DNA of 64,000 nucleotides from Acetobacter pasteurianus subsp. pasteurianus LMG 1262 = NBRC 106471 (GCF_000285275.1 NZ_CADO01000001.1:1-64000); one strand, 5' to 3'. Positions 1-9,315 are shown, counted from the stretch's first letter. Made by a program: numbers and translations. The notes: a model not told the origin generated them from the sequence alone.

Positions 1-81
1 CTTCTACACCCCACCCACACACACCGTCAACACCTAAAATCAGAAAAAATTCATATTCTTCAAAGAAATGCATTTTTTCAT

Positions 82-105
82 AAAAAAGGCGGCCATACGG
101 CCGCC
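82..105 (-). terminator. Intrinsic terminator of the outer-membrane factor gene
   Basis: A 7-bp GC-only stem (GGCGGCC/GGCCGCC, 88-105, 4-nt loop) is followed on the minus strand by six T (82-87). It lies 13 bp past the stop of the efflux gene, so that gene is probably transcribed alone. Confidence 0.85.
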
Positions 106-117
106 TAATTTTTATAC

Positions 118-1653
118 TCAGTTTTTGGCAATAGCCTTGGTTTTCTCAGGGAAAGCAGTCTCCCACCCTCCCCCAAGGGCATTATAAAGCTGCACCAAAT
201 TACCCGACATGGTTGCTGTGCTATCTGCCAGCTGCGTCTGGGACTGCAAAAGCCGACGCTGTGTATCCAGAACCTGCAGATAACTTTGAAGCCCATGCTT
301 ATATTGGCTTTGCGCTAATTCTAGCGAACGTGCATCTGCCGCAACCTGATTGCGAATGTTCTGATTGCGCTTTTGCTCCGCCTGATAGGCTGTAAGTGCG
401 TTGTCCACTTCCTTCCAGGCATTCAGAACCGTTTTACGATACCGCAGGGCCGCCGCTTTCTGGGAAGCCTTTTTCATATGCAGTTGGCCTGTCAGACGTC
501 CACCCTGAAAAATGGGAAGCGTAATGGCAGGCCCGACATTCCACATACGGGAGCTCCAGAACCCCATATCTCGGAAAGAGAAGGACTGGAAACCAAACCC
601 CGCATCAATAGTAACCTTTGGGTAGAAATCAGCTTCAGCCTGCCCCACCTCTGCAGTGGCGGCATGAAGTTCCTCCCCAGCCTCACGGATATCGGGGCGA
701 CGTTCTGCCAATTCTGATGGCAAGCCAACCGGCACCTGCGGCGGTACTGGCGGAATACCCGCCGTTTTCTCCAGCTCTGCATTCAATCCACCAGGAGGAG
801 CACCCATCAGCAAGTTGATAGCATTGATCTGCATAGCAATGCGTTGTTCAAACTGAGGGATAAGCGCGCTTGTCCGCTCCACTTCTGACCGGGCGCTATC
901 TACATCCAGTTCGCTCACCAAGCCGCTTTTATAGCGTGATGAACTTAACTGTAGGATTTCTGAAGCCGCATCACGATTCTCTTTCGTGATACGTAACTGT
1001 TCCTGCAGGTTACGCAGCGTCATGTAGTCTGATGCCAGCTCTGCCTGACGAGCAATCAGAATGCCCCGGCGCTCTTCCATGGTAGCTTTCATATACGCCT
1101 TGGCAGCTTCATACTGCCTGCGCACACGTCCCCAGAGATCGATCTCCCAACTAGCCTGCAGTCCATCCTGCCATTGGTTCAGCAAAGGAATGGAAATGGA
1201 TGAGGACTGGGCAGAAAGCATTTCCCCCATTCCTGTTCCGGCCGCATTTTCACCAATACGCTCTACAATGCGTTGCAACTGCTTACTGCTATGCTGCGCC
1301 CGACGATATGACCCCGAAGCAGCAAGATCTGGAAACCGCTCCGCCCCAGCCAACAACAATTGGCCACGGCTAACTGCAAATTGTTCGGTGGCTTGCTGTA
1401 CATCAAGGTTCTGATCTGCCAGACGTTTTTCAAGCGAAGTCAGTTCAGGATCATTAAAAATGGCCCACCACTGGGGATCGGGTGCCTGCGTTGTGGGGAC
1501 ACTGAGCAACTGTGATGTATCTTTATCTGCCGCACGCTGCCACTGAGAGGGAGACCATGTATCCGGTTTTTTATAATCTGGCCCCACCATGCACCCCGCC
1601 AGCATGAAAACCAGCGCCAACGCGCCTGTGCGCTGTGCATTCCGTTTTGCCAC
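118..1653 (-). CDS. RND-type efflux outer-membrane lipoprotein (NodT/OprM family)
   Basis: Outer-membrane channel component of a tripartite efflux pump (511 residues). I place the start at GTG 1653, because it gives a lipoprotein signal peptide ending in LAGC with the lipidated Cys at residue 21, and GAGGG lies just upstream; longer readings have no signal. The mature protein opens with MVGPDYKKP, typical of NodT-type factors, and carries two OEP-like helical regions, the second with the usual DIREAGEELHAATAEVGQA segment. No inner-membrane RND pump or periplasmic adaptor is visible, and a terminator follows directly, so the pump partner must be encoded elsewhere. The divergent tetR gene and the shared inverted repeat suggest local repression. 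Substrate unknown. Confidence 0.9.
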   Translation of the reverse strand: MAKRNAQRTGALALVFMLAGCMVGPDYKKPDTWSPSQWQRAADKDTSQLLSVPTTQAPDPQWWAIFNDPELTSLEKRLADQNLDVQQATEQFAVSRGQLLLAGAERFPDLAASGSYRRAQHSSKQLQRIVERIGENAAGTGMGEMLSAQSSSISIPLLNQWQDGLQASWEIDLWGRVRRQYEAAKAYMKATMEERRGILIARQAELASDYMTLRNLQEQLRITKENRDAASEILQLSSSRYKSGLVSELDVDSARSEVERTSALIPQFEQRIAMQINAINLLMGAPPGGLNAELEKTAGIPPVPPQVPVGLPSELAERRPDIREAGEELHAATAEVGQAEADFYPKVTIDAGFGFQSFSFRDMGFWSSRMWNVGPAITLPIFQGGRLTGQLHMKKASQKAAALRYRKTVLNAWKEVDNALTAYQAEQKRNQNIRNQVAADARSLELAQSQYKHGLQSYLQVLDTQRRLLQSQTQLADSTATMSGNLVQLYNALGGGWETAFPEKTKAIAKN

Positions 1654-1672
1654 CCGTTCACCCTCACCGAAA

Positions 1673-1678
1673 ATTATA
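1673..1678 (-). promoter_or_regulatory. Candidate -10 box of the efflux gene
   Basis: The minus strand reads a perfect TATAAT here, 20 bp upstream of the GTG start. No good -35 hexamer is seen at 16-18 bp; the TetR-type inverted repeat lies just upstream, consistent with a regulated promoter. Confidence 0.45.
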
Positions 1679-1706
1679 TGCCTGATAGAAAATACCAGCC
1701 CTTGCA

Positions 1707-1727
1707 CTGACCGACCAGTTCGGTCAG
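1707..1727. promoter_or_regulatory. Probable TetR operator (perfect inverted repeat)
   Basis: CTGACCGA-CCAGT-TCGGTCAG forms two perfect 8-bp arms around a 5-bp centre. It lies between the divergent efflux gene (start 1653) and tetR (start 1791). Size, symmetry and the GACCGA..TCGGTC core resemble known TetR/AcrR-type operators. Binding is inferred. Confidence 0.75.
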
Positions 1728-1790
1728 CATGGTAACCTACCTTCTTTCCTCTGTGCGTCAATCGCCTGATCTTTAAAGTCTGAAATCCTG

Positions 1791-2432
1791 ATGTCCGAAT
1801 CTTCCTCCGTTTCCTCCCTCACTTCTACCTGCACAGGGGAATCTGAAGCAAAGCGAGAGCAGATTTTAAAAGGAGCCTACAACGTGTTTGCTGAACACGG
1901 TTACGAAGGCGCCAGTATGTCTGCCATTGCGCGGGAAGCAGGGGTTTCTAAGGGCACATTATATAATTATTTCACCAATAAAGCGGATCTCTTTGGGGCT
2001 TTTGTAGAAAAATGCTGCCGGGAAAAACTGCCCCCAGCTCTTGCGCCAGTGCAAAAAGAGGCATCCCCCAAAGAAACACTTACAGCCGTAGCACGCGCTA
2101 TGGTGCAATTGATTACCCAGCCAGAAAGCTTGATGCTTTACAGAATGATTGTTTCTGAGGCGCCGCATTTTCCTCAGCTTGCAACCATCTTTTGGTCTCA
2201 CGGCCCGCGGATTGCCATTGAAACCCTGTCTAACTGGATTCGCGAGCAAACCCAGCGTGGCACACTAAAAACGGATGACCCTGTTTTTGCCGCAGAGCAG
2301 TTTTTCTCACTTTGTCAGACACGGATCGCACATAGAAAGCGCTTTAACATGCCGTATGACAATATGGCTGAAGACGAAGAAAAAGTTATTCATGCATCTG
2401 TAAAGATGTTTCTGGCTACTTACGGTGCATAA
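1791..2432 (+). CDS. TetR/AcrR family transcriptional regulator
   Basis: A 213-residue one-component repressor. The N-terminal helix-turn-helix is clear at about residues 20-70: REQILKGAYNVFAEHGYEGA, then SMSAIAREAGVSKGTLYNYF, the family signature. The C-terminal half is a helical ligand-binding and dimerisation domain, as usual for the family. It is divergent from the outer-membrane efflux gene and shares with it a 21-bp inverted repeat, so it probably represses that gene and itself. The effector cannot be read from sequence. About 20 residues of Ser/Thr-rich sequence precede the DNA-binding domain. Confidence 0.9.
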   Translation: MSESSSVSSLTSTCTGESEAKREQILKGAYNVFAEHGYEGASMSAIAREAGVSKGTLYNYFTNKADLFGAFVEKCCREKLPPALAPVQKEASPKETLTAVARAMVQLITQPESLMLYRMIVSEAPHFPQLATIFWSHGPRIAIETLSNWIREQTQRGTLKTDDPVFAAEQFFSLCQTRIAHRKRFNMPYDNMAEDEEKVIHASVKMFLATYGA

Positions 2433-2442
2433 ATAGCCACTC

Positions 2443-2478
2443 AAAAAAAACCCCGCACACATAGCTGTATGCGGGGTT
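2443..2478. terminator. Terminator between tetR and etfA
   Basis: A 9-bp stem AACCCCGCA/TGCGGGGTT (2449-2457 and 2470-2478) is followed on the minus strand by eight T (2443-2450, partly in the stem). This is a strong terminator for the etf genes; on the plus strand the tail is weak. Confidence 0.85.
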
Positions 2479-2507
2479 GCTTAAGCAAAGAGTTTAAAAG
2501 CGAAGAT

Positions 2508-3434
2508 TTATTTCTTCAGCTCTTCAACCAACTGCGGCACAACTTCAAACAGATCTGCTTCCATTCCATAGTCTGCAACCTGGAAAATGGGAGCTTCTGG
2601 ATCTTTGTTGATTGCCACAATCACGCGGCTGTCTTTCATACCGGCAAGATGCTGGATAGCGCCGGAAATGCCGAAGGCCATGTAAAGTTCAGGTGCAACA
2701 ATCTTACCTGTCTGCCCAACCTGATATTCGTTCGGCACAAAACCGGAATCCACAGCAGCGCGAGAGGCACCAATAGCTGCACCCAAGGCATCAGCCAGCG
2801 GGTCCAGAGTATGGAATTTTTCTTCGCTCTGCATCCCACGACCACCGGATACAACCACGCGGGCTGTTTCCAAGTCCGGACGTTCGGAATCAGACAGCTG
2901 AACAGTTTCAAACTTGGAAACCGCTGGCGCATCCACTGCGTCCACAGCTTCAATCGGAGCATTGCCACCTGTAGATGCTGCAGCATCAAAAGCAGCGTTA
3001 CGTACCGTCAGCACCTTTTTGGCATCTGAGGACTTAACAGTGGCCAGTGCATTGCCCGCATAAATAGGGCGCACAAATGTTTCTGCATCCACAATGCGGA
3101 TAACATCTGGAATCGGCTGCACATCCAGCAGAGCAGCTGCACGTGGCAGCACATTCTTGCCCGTAGCACCCGCAGCAGCAACGATATGATCGTACTGGCC
3201 TGCCAGAGAAACAATAAGAGCAGCCAAAGGTTCTGCCAGTTCGTGTGCATAGCGTGCATCTGCTGCATGCAGCACTTTGGCAACGCCGGGCACCGCAGCC
3301 GCAGCCTGTGCGATGGAGGCATCACCCGCCACCAGCACATGCACGTCACCCAACTGGGCAGCTGCCGTTACAGCAGACAGAGCGGCCTTTCTGATCTGGC
3401 CTTCTTCATGATCCAGAAGAACAAGAGCGGTCAT
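2508..3434 (-). CDS. etfA: Electron transfer flavoprotein subunit alpha
   Basis: FAD-binding subunit of the soluble ETF heterodimer, which carries electrons from flavin dehydrogenases to ETF-ubiquinone oxidoreductase (308 residues, normal length). The N-terminal half is the ETF domain; the C-terminal half shows the FAD-binding signature: VVSGGRGM near residue 190, then [20 protein letters not shown] and [10 protein letters not shown], then [18 protein letters not shown]. It lies 2 bp downstream of etfB and in line with etfQO, giving a complete ETF electron-transfer module in one transcription unit. Confidence 0.97.
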   Translation of the reverse strand: MTALVLLDHEEGQIRKAALSAVTAAAQLGDVHVLVAGDASIAQAAAAVPGVAKVLHAADARYAHELAEPLAALIVSLAGQYDHIVAAAGATGKNVLPRAAALLDVQPIPDVIRIVDAETFVRPIYAGNALATVKSSDAKKVLTVRNAAFDAAASTGGNAPIEAVDAVDAPAVSKFETVQLSDSERPDLETARVVVSGGRGMQSEEKFHTLDPLADALGAAIGASRAAVDSGFVPNEYQVGQTGKIVAPELYMAFGISGAIQHLAGMKDSRVIVAINKDPEAPIFQVADYGMEADLFEVVPQLVEELKK

Positions 3435-3436
3435 GA

Positions 3437-4186
3437 TCAGATCACCTTTGCTTCGTTACGCAGTTTTTCTACCAGTTCCCCAACGGAACCAACCTTGATG
3501 CCAGCCTTGCGTTCCGACGGCTCAGCAACGGAAACAACGCTCAGGCGCGGCTTCATGTCCACACCCAGTTCAGCGGCTTCAATGGTTTCCAGCGGCTTCT
3601 TCTTAGCCTTCATGATGTTCGGCAAAGAAGCATAGCGTGGTTCGTTCAGGCGCAGATCGGCCGTAATAATAGCGGGCAATGTGAGGGAAACTTCCTCCGT
3701 GCCACCATCAATTTCACGGCTGACACGTGCATGGCCATCAGCAATTTCTACCTTGCTGGCAAACGTGCCCTGTCCCCAACCAAGCAGACCAGCAAGCATC
3801 TGGCCTGTGGCGTTCATGTCATCATCAATAGCCTGCTTGCCCAGAATAACCAGACCCGGTTCTTCCTTTTCCACCAGCTTACGCAGCACTTTGGCTACGG
3901 CCAGCGGTTCGGGGCTTTCTTCTGACAGAACCAGAATAGCGCGGTCCGCGCCCATAGCCATGGCAGTGCGCAGTGTATCCTGCGCTTTCTGAACACCAAC
4001 AGAAACCACAACAACTTCGGAAGCCGCACCTTTTTCGCGCAGGCGCACAGCTTCTTCCACCGCGATTTCATCAAACGGGTTCATGGACATCTTGACGCCA
4101 GTGGTATCAACACCACTGCCATCTGCCTTCACACGCGGTTTGATGTTGTAATCAACAACCCGCTTTACAGGTACAAGTATCTTCAT
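3437..4186 (-). CDS. etfB: Electron transfer flavoprotein subunit beta
   Basis: AMP-binding partner of EtfA, 249 residues. It begins [20 protein letters not shown], the usual EtfB opening, and contains the ETF beta signature around residues 155-185 ([20 protein letters not shown] followed by [11 protein letters not shown]). Known role: docks acyl-CoA and other flavoprotein dehydrogenases. It sits between etfQO (63 bp upstream) and etfA (2 bp downstream), so the two subunits are probably translationally coupled. Confidence 0.97.
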   Translation of the reverse strand: MKILVPVKRVVDYNIKPRVKADGSGVDTTGVKMSMNPFDEIAVEEAVRLREKGAASEVVVVSVGVQKAQDTLRTAMAMGADRAILVLSEESPEPLAVAKVLRKLVEKEEPGLVILGKQAIDDDMNATGQMLAGLLGWGQGTFASKVEIADGHARVSREIDGGTEEVSLTLPAIITADLRLNEPRYASLPNIMKAKKKPLETIEAAELGVDMKPRLSVVSVAEPSERKAGIKVGSVGELVEKLRNEAKVI

Positions 4187-4249
4187 GACTTCTTTCGCTT
4201 GCAGACGCAGGATGGTTCGGACGCAGCCTTACCGTACTTTACTCCAAAT

Positions 4250-5887
4250 TCACATACCGGCCGGATAATTAGGGCCACCACCACCTTCTGGCGTGGTCCA
4301 GTCTATATTCTGGGCGGGGTCTTTAATGTCACACGTTTTGCAGTGCACGCAGTTCTGCGCGTTAATCTGCAAGTGTGGGTTTGTGGCTTCGTCTGCCGCT
4401 TCATACACACCGGCAGGGCAATAACGGCTTTCTGGGGCACGGAAAACATCCCAGTTCACCGGTTTCCACAGGCTGGGATTACGCAGGCGCAGATGCACCG
4501 GCTGATCTTCCTCATGATTGGTAGCGGACAGAAAGACCGAAGAAAGACGATCAAATGTCAGCTTGCCATCCGGCTTGGGGTAGAACGGCTTTTCAGACAA
4601 GGAGGCAGGCTTAAGGGTATCACTGTCTTCATGCTTGAAGTGCAGTGTCCACGGCGCACGGCCACGAAGCAACATGGCATCAATAGCTGCATACACAGCG
4701 CCACCCTTGGCACCAAAATGCGCAAAAGCCGGACGAATATTACGTGCAGACCGCAGTTCCGGCCACAACCATGAACGCCGCACCTTTTCTGTAAAGGCAC
4801 CGGGTTCAACACGGTCGGTTTTCATGGCTTCCACAACAGATTCTGCCGCCAGCATGCCGGACTTCATGGCTGTATGAGTACCTTTGATTTTAGGCACGTT
4901 CAGGAAGCCAGCAGAATCCCCAATCAATGCACCACCGGGGAAGGTGAGACGCGGAATGGCCTGCAAACCACCTTCGGAAAGAGCGCGCGCACCGTAAGAA
5001 ATGCGGCGTCCACCTTCCAGATGCTGGCGGAAGGCCGGATGCAGCTTGATGCGCTGCATTTCTTCAAATGGAGAAAGCCACGTATTGGCGTAATCCAGCC
5101 CCACCACAAAGCCGTAGGACACCAGATTTTCACCAAAGTGGTACAACCATGCGCCGCCATAGGTGCTGTCATCCAGCGGCCAGCCAAAGCTATGCTGCAC
5201 CAAGCCGGGGCGATGTTTTTCTGCCGGGATTTCCCATACTTCCTTGATACCAAGGCCGTATGTCTGCGGGTCCACATCTTTACGTAGATCGTAATGCGCC
5301 ATCACCTGCTTGGTCAGGGAGCCACGGCACCCTTCTGCAAACAGGGTGTAACGGGCACGCAGTTCCATACCAGGCTGATAATTGGGGCCAGGTGTACCTT
5401 CCTTGGTCACACCCATATCACCAGTTACAACGCCAACCACGCGGTTACGCTCGATAATGACATCGGCACCCGCAAAACCCGGATAGATTTCCACCCCGAG
5501 TTCTTCTGCCTGCGTCGCCAGCCAACGGCAGACTTCCCCAAGGCTGACAATATAGTTCCCGTGGTTTGCCATATGCGGCATAACCTTATCCAGCAGCGGA
5601 ACACGCAAGCTGCCGGTTTCGGTAAGATACAGCATATCTTCTGATGTCACCGGTGTGTTCAGCGGTGCACCACGTTCTTTCCAGTCAGGAATAAGTTCTG
5701 CCAGTGCGCGGGGTTCAATAACGGCCCCAGAAACAATATGCGCTCCGATCTCGCTGCCTTTTTCAATCAGGCAAACGCTCAGATCTGGAGAAAGCTGGCG
5801 TAGCCGAATTGCAGCGGCCAGCCCAGCCGGGCCACCCCCAACAATAACGACATCAAATTCCATCGATTCCCGCACAGGCTCGCTCAT
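4250..5887 (-). CDS. etfQO: Electron transfer flavoprotein-ubiquinone oxidoreductase
   Basis: Membrane-associated FAD and 4Fe-4S enzyme (545 residues) that passes electrons from reduced ETF to ubiquinone. An N-terminal Rossmann FAD motif is visible (VVIVGGGPAGLAAAIRLRQL near residue 15). A quinone-proximal segment follows, with GDSAGFLNVPKIKGTHTAM in mid-protein. The C-terminal ferredoxin-like region NCVHCKTCDIKDPAQNIDW supplies the 4Fe-4S cysteines. It is first in the etfQO-etfB-etfA unit. A terminator upstream (5951-5972) separates it from the oxygenase gene, so a promoter should lie in about 5888-5950. Confidence 0.97.
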   Translation of the reverse strand: MSEPVRESMEFDVVIVGGGPAGLAAAIRLRQLSPDLSVCLIEKGSEIGAHIVSGAVIEPRALAELIPDWKERGAPLNTPVTSEDMLYLTETGSLRVPLLDKVMPHMANHGNYIVSLGEVCRWLATQAEELGVEIYPGFAGADVIIERNRVVGVVTGDMGVTKEGTPGPNYQPGMELRARYTLFAEGCRGSLTKQVMAHYDLRKDVDPQTYGLGIKEVWEIPAEKHRPGLVQHSFGWPLDDSTYGGAWLYHFGENLVSYGFVVGLDYANTWLSPFEEMQRIKLHPAFRQHLEGGRRISYGARALSEGGLQAIPRLTFPGGALIGDSAGFLNVPKIKGTHTAMKSGMLAAESVVEAMKTDRVEPGAFTEKVRRSWLWPELRSARNIRPAFAHFGAKGGAVYAAIDAMLLRGRAPWTLHFKHEDSDTLKPASLSEKPFYPKPDGKLTFDRLSSVFLSATNHEEDQPVHLRLRNPSLWKPVNWDVFRAPESRYCPAGVYEAADEATNPHLQINAQNCVHCKTCDIKDPAQNIDWTTPEGGGGPNYPAGM

Positions 5888-5948
5888 TCCCGTTTCATCC
5901 CCGTTTAAAGATATGCTGCTTCCCTAAACCCGATTTGGCGCAGAATTG

Positions 5949-5972
5949 CAAAAACGGGCACGCAGGCCCGTT
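5949..5972 (-). terminator. Terminator of the 2OG-Fe(II) oxygenase gene
   Basis: Stem AACGGGC/GCCCGTT (5953-5959 and 5966-5972) with a short loop; on the minus strand it is followed by TTTTGC. It separates the oxygenase from the etf operon. Confidence 0.65.
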
Positions 5973-5999
5973 CTGCCAGAAACAGCCATGTCAGAAAAA

Positions 6000-6701
6000 T
6001 CAGTGCTGAACAGAACGCGGCCCAAACGCCAGTTCGTGCACTGCACGCCAGTTCTGATCAACAAAATTAACAATCAAGGTACGTCGTGTGCCTTTAATGG
6101 GCCGCTTTACAAAGCCGTGCCATGTCTTGTCCGACGGAATAAAAAGCACCGCCGAATTAAATGCACCTGATGTCCGCACAACTGATTGGCCATCTGGAGT
6201 CATCAGATCAGTCCCCAGTTCATCGGCCCCTTCTCCGGTTGAAAGAGAGATCAACAGTGTCAGTTTTTTAGCGCCGATATCTGTATGTGGTTCCAGCCAA
6301 AAACCATCCGAATCCAGACACAACTCCAGCCGCAGGGCTGCTGTATGCAGCTGCACATTGCAGATACGTTCAAAAGCCAGCCGCATGGCATCACTATCCA
6401 GCAAATGCGCCATGCGGTTGAGGCGTTCATCCTTTTGCCGAACGGCAGGATCAACAAACACGCGAGACTTGTTCCGCGTCTCACGTCGCCCTCCCACGTC
6501 TCCTGCAATAGCCGACGCGCCGGGATCCCATTCCAGTAATGCCGCACAGGCATCTGGTTCCAGCACGTTTTCCAACATCCAATGTGGAAAAGGGTCAGAA
6601 GCCACTGGCGTTTGCGCCAACAGATTTGGCAGAGAGAACGTCACGCTCTGATCGGGAGCAATGGCATCAGGACTCATGGCGTCCGATCCTTCATCTGTCA
6701 C
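6000..6701 (-). CDS. 2OG-Fe(II) oxygenase family protein
   Basis: A 233-residue protein with the double-stranded beta-helix pattern of iron/2-oxoglutarate oxygenases: His-x-Asp in LEPHTDIGAKKLTLLISLS, distal His in SDKTWHGFVKR and a following Arg in GTRRTLIVNF that would bind the 2-oxoglutarate carboxylate. The C-terminal arrangement fits small prolyl-hydroxylase-like members, but the substrate cannot be predicted. It is bounded downstream by a terminator, so it is probably transcribed alone. Met9 (6677) is an alternative start. Confidence 0.75.
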   Translation of the reverse strand: MTDEGSDAMSPDAIAPDQSVTFSLPNLLAQTPVASDPFPHWMLENVLEPDACAALLEWDPGASAIAGDVGGRRETRNKSRVFVDPAVRQKDERLNRMAHLLDSDAMRLAFERICNVQLHTAALRLELCLDSDGFWLEPHTDIGAKKLTLLISLSTGEGADELGTDLMTPDGQSVVRTSGAFNSAVLFIPSDKTWHGFVKRPIKGTRRTLIVNFVDQNWRAVHELAFGPRSVQH

Positions 6702-6813
6702 AGAATATCGGCTGAGTAAAAGACAGCGCTATAGCTGTCTTGCATAGCTCCCTTTCTTGGAGAGCCTTCCTTCCTTGCGCCAAAATACTGGCACAATCAA
6801 GACTTGGTTCTAC

Positions 6814-8199
6814 TTAAAGGGCAGCAGAAAACTGTGGTGTGGCACCTTGCCCAGCACCTTGGGCCTGCTGCTGTAAAGCACGCCGGCGTGTATCAAACAC
6901 GGCCGCGACATGCCTTACAAAAGGCCGCCCAAACGCCGTAATGCTGATTTTCTGGCCATCAATCTTTACCAACCCATCCTGCTCAAGTGGATGAAGTTGT
7001 GCAAGCTCTTCAGAAAAATCACCCCCCTGCCCTACAACGGCAAGATCAACCGCCATATCGCACATAATGCGTTCGATAATGGCCCCACGCAGTTTGTCAT
7101 CTTCCGTAAAAGCAACACCACGCGCTACGGGGAGGGAATCGGAATTTTCAGCCATTGCCCGTGCATAAGCTGCCACGCTTGTAATGTTCTGGGTAAACCC
7201 AGCAGGCAGCATGGAAATGGCAGAAGCCCCCATGCCTAACAAAACAGGACAGGGATCTGTTGTATAACCTTGGAAATTACGGTGCAGCGTGCCTGCTTGC
7301 GCAGATTGAGCCAAACCATCTTCTGGTAAAGCATAATGGTCCAACCCTATGGGCCGATACCCCTGCGCCTGCAAAACTCTGTCTATTTCCGCCCGCTGCG
7401 CCAATCTTTCCTCAGACTTTGGCAAGGAGGCTTCTGGGATCAGACGCTGTCGTTTTTGCTTCCATGGCACATGGGCATATCCAAATACCGCCAACCGGTC
7501 TGGCCGCAACGATGCAATTTTAAGTGCGGTTGCGCCCACGCTTTCAACCGTCTGGTAAGGCAGGCCGTAAATCAGATCTATATTAACGCCAGATACACCG
7601 GCATCACGCGCAGCCTGAATGCTCGCTTGCGTCTGTTCAAAGGACTGATGGCGTCCACACGCTTCTTGCACCCGAGGTTCCAGATCCTGCACGCCAAGGC
7701 TGATACGAGTAAAACCCAGATCGCCCAATAAAGCAGGATAATCCTGCGGCACATGCCGTGGATCAAGTTCCATGGCCAATTCAGCCTGCGGATCAACCTG
7801 AAAGAATGTCCGGATAGAACGCATGATCTGACGCAAAGAATGCGGAGGCAAAGTGGTAGGCGTGCCGCCACCAAACTGCACATGCCTTACCGTGCGTTGT
7901 TCCCCCACAAGGGCCACAATACGGCGCATTTCCTCACGCAGAAGGTCACCGTAAGCCAGGCGCCCATCCTCATGCCGCATAACGGATGTATTGCATCCGC
8001 AAAATCGGCAGAGTTCATCGCAAAAAGGAACATGAAAATAGAGGGAGACAGGTTCATTCTCAGGTAAAGCTTTAAGCCAGCCTGCAACCTGTTGGGAACC
8101 GACCGCTTCCGTAAAGCTGGCTGCGGTCGGGTAACTTGTATAGCGCGGCAGATTCCCACCGTAGCGGGAAATCAGATCAGATACGGATGCCGCGCCCAT
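6814..8199 (-). CDS. hemN: Oxygen-independent coproporphyrinogen III oxidase
   Basis: Radical-SAM enzyme (461 residues) converting coproporphyrinogen III to protoporphyrinogen IX in haem synthesis without O2. The radical-SAM cluster motif lies in YFHVPFCDELCRFCGCNT: CxxxCxxCxC, with the extra Cys typical of true HemN rather than HemW. QFGGGTPTTLP and HVPWKQKRQ fit the family. It begins 8 bp after the ompW stop, so the two genes should share a transcript starting near the FNR box at 9112-9125. Microaerobic induction is inferred from that box. Confidence 0.93.
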   Translation of the reverse strand: MGAASVSDLISRYGGNLPRYTSYPTAASFTEAVGSQQVAGWLKALPENEPVSLYFHVPFCDELCRFCGCNTSVMRHEDGRLAYGDLLREEMRRIVALVGEQRTVRHVQFGGGTPTTLPPHSLRQIMRSIRTFFQVDPQAELAMELDPRHVPQDYPALLGDLGFTRISLGVQDLEPRVQEACGRHQSFEQTQASIQAARDAGVSGVNIDLIYGLPYQTVESVGATALKIASLRPDRLAVFGYAHVPWKQKRQRLIPEASLPKSEERLAQRAEIDRVLQAQGYRPIGLDHYALPEDGLAQSAQAGTLHRNFQGYTTDPCPVLLGMGASAISMLPAGFTQNITSVAAYARAMAENSDSLPVARGVAFTEDDKLRGAIIERIMCDMAVDLAVVGQGGDFSEELAQLHPLEQDGLVKIDGQKISITAFGRPFVRHVAAVFDTRRRALQQQAQGAGQGATPQFSAAL

Positions 8200-8207
8200 A
8201 ATATCTC

Positions 8208-9038
8208 TTAGAACCGGTAAGCAATACCAGCGGAAACCACTGTCGGATCCAGAGATTCGTGTGCTTTTACTTTCAGGGTTTCTTGCGGGTTTTCAACCCA
8301 AGCATGCATACGCACGAACATCTGCTTGACGTCTGCGTTGAAGAACCAGTTGCCGACGATCTGATAATCGAAACCAACGTTCACAGAAGGGCCACCGGTA
8401 AAGCCTGCGTTCAGCTTGGTCAGCCCCAGAGCTGCACCATGATTACCGTTCATGTTGTGGAACCACATAGCCGTTGCGCCAACACCCACATACGGGTTGA
8501 AGCGCTTATGCGGACGGAAATGCCAAGCAAATGTCAGCGTAGGGGGCAGAACCCATGCGCTACCAACGTCCAACTTGCGGGGACCATGCAGTGCAGGCAC
8601 ATCGCTACCCAGAGCAGCCACTTCATGGCGGGTGCTGGTGGCAATCAGGTCAACAGATAGGTTGTCTGTGATGAAGTATTCCACCGTCAGTTCCGGCATG
8701 GCCTGATTGGTGGTGGAAAGATGTGTGTGGTTCAGATGCGTGTAACTACCACCGCTGTTCGTGCTCAGGCTCACGTTGCTATCACGGTCCTGCGGCAGAA
8801 CGCCGACACCGGACAGGCGGATCATGAAATCACCGCGGCCCAGACCGATCTTGGTGCTGGCGCAGGTTTCAAACAGACCACAGTGCCCTGCACCCGGCTT
8901 TGGTGCATCGGGAATGCGCTGCATGACAGGTGCATTCACATATGCAGCGTTAGGGGCTGCTGTCTGAGCCTTGGCGGTGCCGGCCAGAGCGGCAACACCA
9001 GCCACCACTGCCGTAAATAGGGAACGGAACTTGACCAT
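8208..9038 (-). CDS. OmpW family outer-membrane beta-barrel protein
   Basis: An 8-strand OmpW-type porin (276 residues from ATG 9038). The chosen start gives a Sec signal peptide: MVKFRS, a hydrophobic stretch, then cleavage near GTAKAQ. GDFMIRLSGVGVLPQD opens the barrel, TVEYFITDNLSVDLIA is an OmpW hallmark, and the protein ends in Phe (SAGIAYRF), the outer-membrane assembly signal. OmpW proteins are thought to pass small hydrophobic molecules. It is first in a two-gene unit with hemN. A perfect FNR box lies 74 bp upstream of the start. Confidence 0.9.
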   Translation of the reverse strand: MVKFRSLFTAVVAGVAALAGTAKAQTAAPNAAYVNAPVMQRIPDAPKPGAGHCGLFETCASTKIGLGRGDFMIRLSGVGVLPQDRDSNVSLSTNSGGSYTHLNHTHLSTTNQAMPELTVEYFITDNLSVDLIATSTRHEVAALGSDVPALHGPRKLDVGSAWVLPPTLTFAWHFRPHKRFNPYVGVGATAMWFHNMNGNHGAALGLTKLNAGFTGGPSVNVGFDYQIVGNWFFNADVKQMFVRMHAWVENPQETLKVKAHESLDPTVVSAGIAYRF

Positions 9039-9111
9039 GCCTGCGTGTCTTTCCACTGCGCTAGAGAACGATATCTGAAGCGGGAAAAATCATGCGCTCG
9101 TTTTTCCAGCC

Positions 9112-9125
9112 TTGATTTAGATCAA
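9112..9125. promoter_or_regulatory. FNR box upstream of ompW-hemN
   Basis: TTGAT-TTAG-ATCAA matches the FNR/FnrL consensus TTGAT-N4-ATCAA exactly. Its centre is 80 bp upstream of the ompW ATG. An FNR-type regulator is encoded divergently next to it. Confidence 0.85.
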
Positions 9126-9241
9126 ATCCCAGTCATCTCGGCCTCATATGCGACAATACTGTGTCATTTTAACCACAGCGCATTTTAAGGCCTATGGCTA
9201 AGGTAAATTGTAACCAATCCACCCCAGACAACCGCGCATTA

Positions 9242-9255
9242 TTGATTTATATCAA
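9242..9255. promoter_or_regulatory. FNR box upstream of fnr (autoregulation)
   Basis: TTGAT-TTAT-ATCAA is a second exact FNR consensus, centred about 67 bp before the fnr ATG. Candidate -10 hexamers downstream (CATAAT at 9262, CATATC at 9278) would put the box over the core promoter or at about -41.5, so the sign of regulation is unclear. Confidence 0.8.
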
Positions 9256-9315
9256 CAATGACATAATATTTACGCAACATATCTCTTTTCTTTCCGGTCC
9301 AGCACGCGCGCCATA

